The translations under genes were made by a program, and so were the position numbers. From an uncultured Alphaproteobacteria bacterium (GTDB lineage: Bacteria > Pseudomonadota > Alphaproteobacteria > Reyranellales > Reyranellaceae): 8,922 bases of DNA. A model generated the notes under the pieces. That model was not told where the DNA came from, did no database searches, and worked only from the letters and a program-made list of their open reading frames with translations. Location: NCBI GenBank assembly GCA_903929895.1, contig CAIYWM010000854.1, forward strand, positions 1 to 8,922, written 5' to 3'. Shown in pieces: positions 7,742 through 8,922 of this stretch; the stretch's first letter is position 1, and each line of letters begins with the position of its first letter.

Positions 7742-8473
7742 ATGGATTATCAGCTCAGGGACCGGACTTGCCTCGTGTCTGGCGCAAGCTCCGGGATCGG
7801 CGCAGGGGTCGTCAGGCTCCTCTCGCAACAGGGCGCGCGGGTCGTCGCGACGGCACGGCGGGCCGAGAAGATCGAGCGGCTCGACGGCGTGACCGCGATC
7901 GCAGGCGACGTCACGAACCCGGCCGATCTCGCCCGGATAGCCGCCGAGGCAGGCAAGCTGCTCGGCCCGATCGACATCCTGGTGAACTGCGCCGGCGGCT
8001 CGCGACCGACCGGGCCGGAGGCCGGCGAGGATGTCTGGGAGGAGGCCTTCGCGCTCAACTTCACGGCGGCGCGACTGCTGACCCAGGCCCTGCTGCCGGC
8101 GATGCGGGCGCGCAAATGGGGTCGGATCGTCAACATCAGCGGCTCCATGGAGCCGCGCGGCCTGAATGCTGCCATCGCCGCCAAGGCCGCACTGCATCTG
8201 TGGGCAAAGGGCCTGTCCTGCGACGTCGCCGCCGACGACGTCACTGTGAACACCATTCAGCCAGGGCGCATCAACAGCGAGCAGATCCTGCAGAAACTCC
8301 ACCCGACCGAGGAGGCCCGCCGCAGTTTCATCGAGCGAAACATCCCCATCGGCTATTTCGGCGAGCCGGAGGATGTGGCACATCTCGTCGCCTTTCTGGC
8401 CTCTCCGGCGGCGCGCTACATCACGGGCGCGGTCATCCCGGTCGATGGCGGCATGCACTATTTCGCGCACTGA
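7742..8473 (+). CDS. Short-chain dehydrogenase/reductase family protein lacking the catalytic tyrosine
   Basis: Rossmann-fold SDR of classical length, 243 residues. The cofactor side is intact: SGASSGIG (13-20) for the dinucleotide loop, Asp56 in GDV, NCAG (82-85) and Asn106 of the catalytic tetrad. Arg39-Arg40 after the second strand hints at NADP(H) preference. The C-terminal ITGAVIPVDGGM (227-238) is the usual SDR closing motif. The active site is abnormal. The stretch NISGS...NAAIAAKAAL keeps Lys148 and nearby serines (133, 135), but the YxxxK tyrosine position, 144, is Ala, and the serine-to-lysine spacing is a little short. The protein may be a divergent reductase using another acid, or a non-catalytic SDR. 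ATG 7742 is the first start in frame; its SD is weak (AAGG, 7734-7737). It follows hyuB by 51 bases, which suggests it acts in the same pathway, but this is inference. Confidence 0.9.
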   Translation: MDYQLRDRTCLVSGASSGIGAGVVRLLSQQGARVVATARRAEKIERLDGVTAIAGDVTNPADLARIAAEAGKLLGPIDILVNCAGGSRPTGPEAGEDVWEEAFALNFTAARLLTQALLPAMRARKWGRIVNISGSMEPRGLNAAIAAKAALHLWAKGLSCDVAADDVTVNTIQPGRINSEQILQKLHPTEEARRSFIERNIPIGYFGEPEDVAHLVAFLASPAARYITGAVIPVDGGMHYFAH

Positions 8474-8494
8474 CGGCGCGGTGGAGGAGGGATT

Positions 8495-8922
8495 TTGCTG
8501 AAGTGGCTGCGTCGTTCTGAGCCAAAGGAAGTTCCGGCCGCCAGCCTCGGCCCGCTCCAGATCGTCAAGCCCTGGGCCCGGTCGTCTTCATCCCATCCGG
8601 ATATCGCCGGCGGCTTCATGACGGTGGTCAACGACGGCGAAACAGATCGGCTCGTTTCCGCCAGCTGCCCTGCCTCAGGCGTCGTCGAAATCCAGGCCAT
8701 CCGGGTCAAGGGCCCGGTGCTCGAAATGCGGAAGATGGACGATGGCCTCGTCATCCCGCCGGCCAACCAGCAGATCCTCAAGCCGCGCGGCTATCACCTG
8801 CTGATGAGCGGCCTCGCCTCGCCGCTGTCGGCTGGCGGCAAACTGCCGATCACCCTGGTCTTCGAGAAGGCAGGCAGTGTCACCGTGGACTTTGCCGTGG
8901 AAGCACCCGGCGCCGTAGGACA
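8495..8922 (+). CDS. PCu(A)C-fold (DUF461) copper-chaperone-like protein, no signal peptide, 3' end off the window
   Basis: The 142 visible residues run open to the window edge. The reading frame has a stop at 8471-8473 (the SDR stop) and no ATG or GTG before the conserved region, so TTG 8495 is the likely start, preceded by GGAGGAGGGA (8483-8492). Family features are VKPWAR (24-29), AGGFMTVVN (38-46), DRLVSAS (51-57), the region 64-107 that carries the copper ligands, PLSAGGKLPITLVFEKAG (110-127) and VTVDFAVE (129-136). The canonical copper motif is H-x10-M-x~21-HxM. Here the first His is Gln67, Met78 and His101 are kept, and the last Met is Leu103 (Met104 follows). Classical members are exported to deliver copper to cytochrome oxidase. 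This one begins MLKWLRRSEPKE with no hydrophobic signal, so it is probably cytoplasmic and may not bind copper normally. It lies 21 bases after the SDR stop. Confidence 0.8.
   Translation, partial: MLKWLRRSEPKEVPAASLGPLQIVKPWARSSSSHPDIAGGFMTVVNDGETDRLVSASCPASGVVEIQAIRVKGPVLEMRKMDDGLVIPPANQQILKPRGYHLLMSGLASPLSAGGKLPITLVFEKAGSVTVDFAVEAPGAVG

Noticed and set aside
7715..7742. 6-bp inverted repeat (TCGCGC / GCGCGA) touching the SDR start codon
   Set aside because: Short stem with a 16-base loop in GC-rich DNA; easily chance, and not a terminator because no U-run follows.
7697..8470. 257-codon minus-strand ORF opposite the SDR
   Set aside because: Shadow of the SDR gene, with the same codon-complement bias and no SD-led start.

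Overview
The window is GC-rich (mid-60s percent by eye), densely coding DNA. Codon use, Shine-Dalgarno (SD)-led genes and a Tat-exported PotD-type binding protein suggest an alphaproteobacterium, perhaps Rhodospirillales or Hyphomicrobiales. The genus cannot be fixed from sequence alone. I see no rRNA, tRNA, CRISPR array, transposase, integrase or phage gene, and base composition looks even throughout.

Left half (1-3701, minus strand): a four-gene ABC importer operon of the polyamine/opine/quaternary-amine type. In transcription order it is ATPase (3701-2679), Tat-exported solute-binding protein (2633-1344), first permease (1273-419) and second permease (417 to beyond base 1). Gaps are 45, 70 and 1 bases. 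The 70-base gap holds a perfect 10-bp hairpin whose 3' arm, in the mRNA, contains the SD-like sequence of the first permease gene. This may set the ratio of binding protein to membrane components.

Centre (3702-3824): a 123-base divergent promoter region with a 15-bp direct repeat spaced 20 bp apart and a longer imperfect inverted repeat. These are candidate operator sites for co-regulating the two halves.

Right half (3825-8922, plus strand): hyuA-like and hyuB-like subunits of an ATP-dependent hydantoinase/oxoprolinase/carboxylase enzyme, overlapping by ATGA. Next come a short-chain dehydrogenase/reductase (51 bases on) whose YxxxK tyrosine is replaced by alanine, and a partial PCu(A)C-fold protein (21 bases on) with no export signal and two of four copper ligands changed.

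Taken together, the locus looks like an uptake-plus-catabolism unit. The importer would bring in a small nitrogenous compound, HyuAB would open or carboxylate it at the cost of ATP, and the SDR may act on the product or a related compound. The true substrate cannot be read from sequence. No acetone carboxylase gamma subunit, hydantoin racemase or carbamoylase is present in the window. The genes belong to known families; what is unusual is their combination, the atypical active-site residues in the last two genes, and the regulatory structures in the two intergenic gaps.
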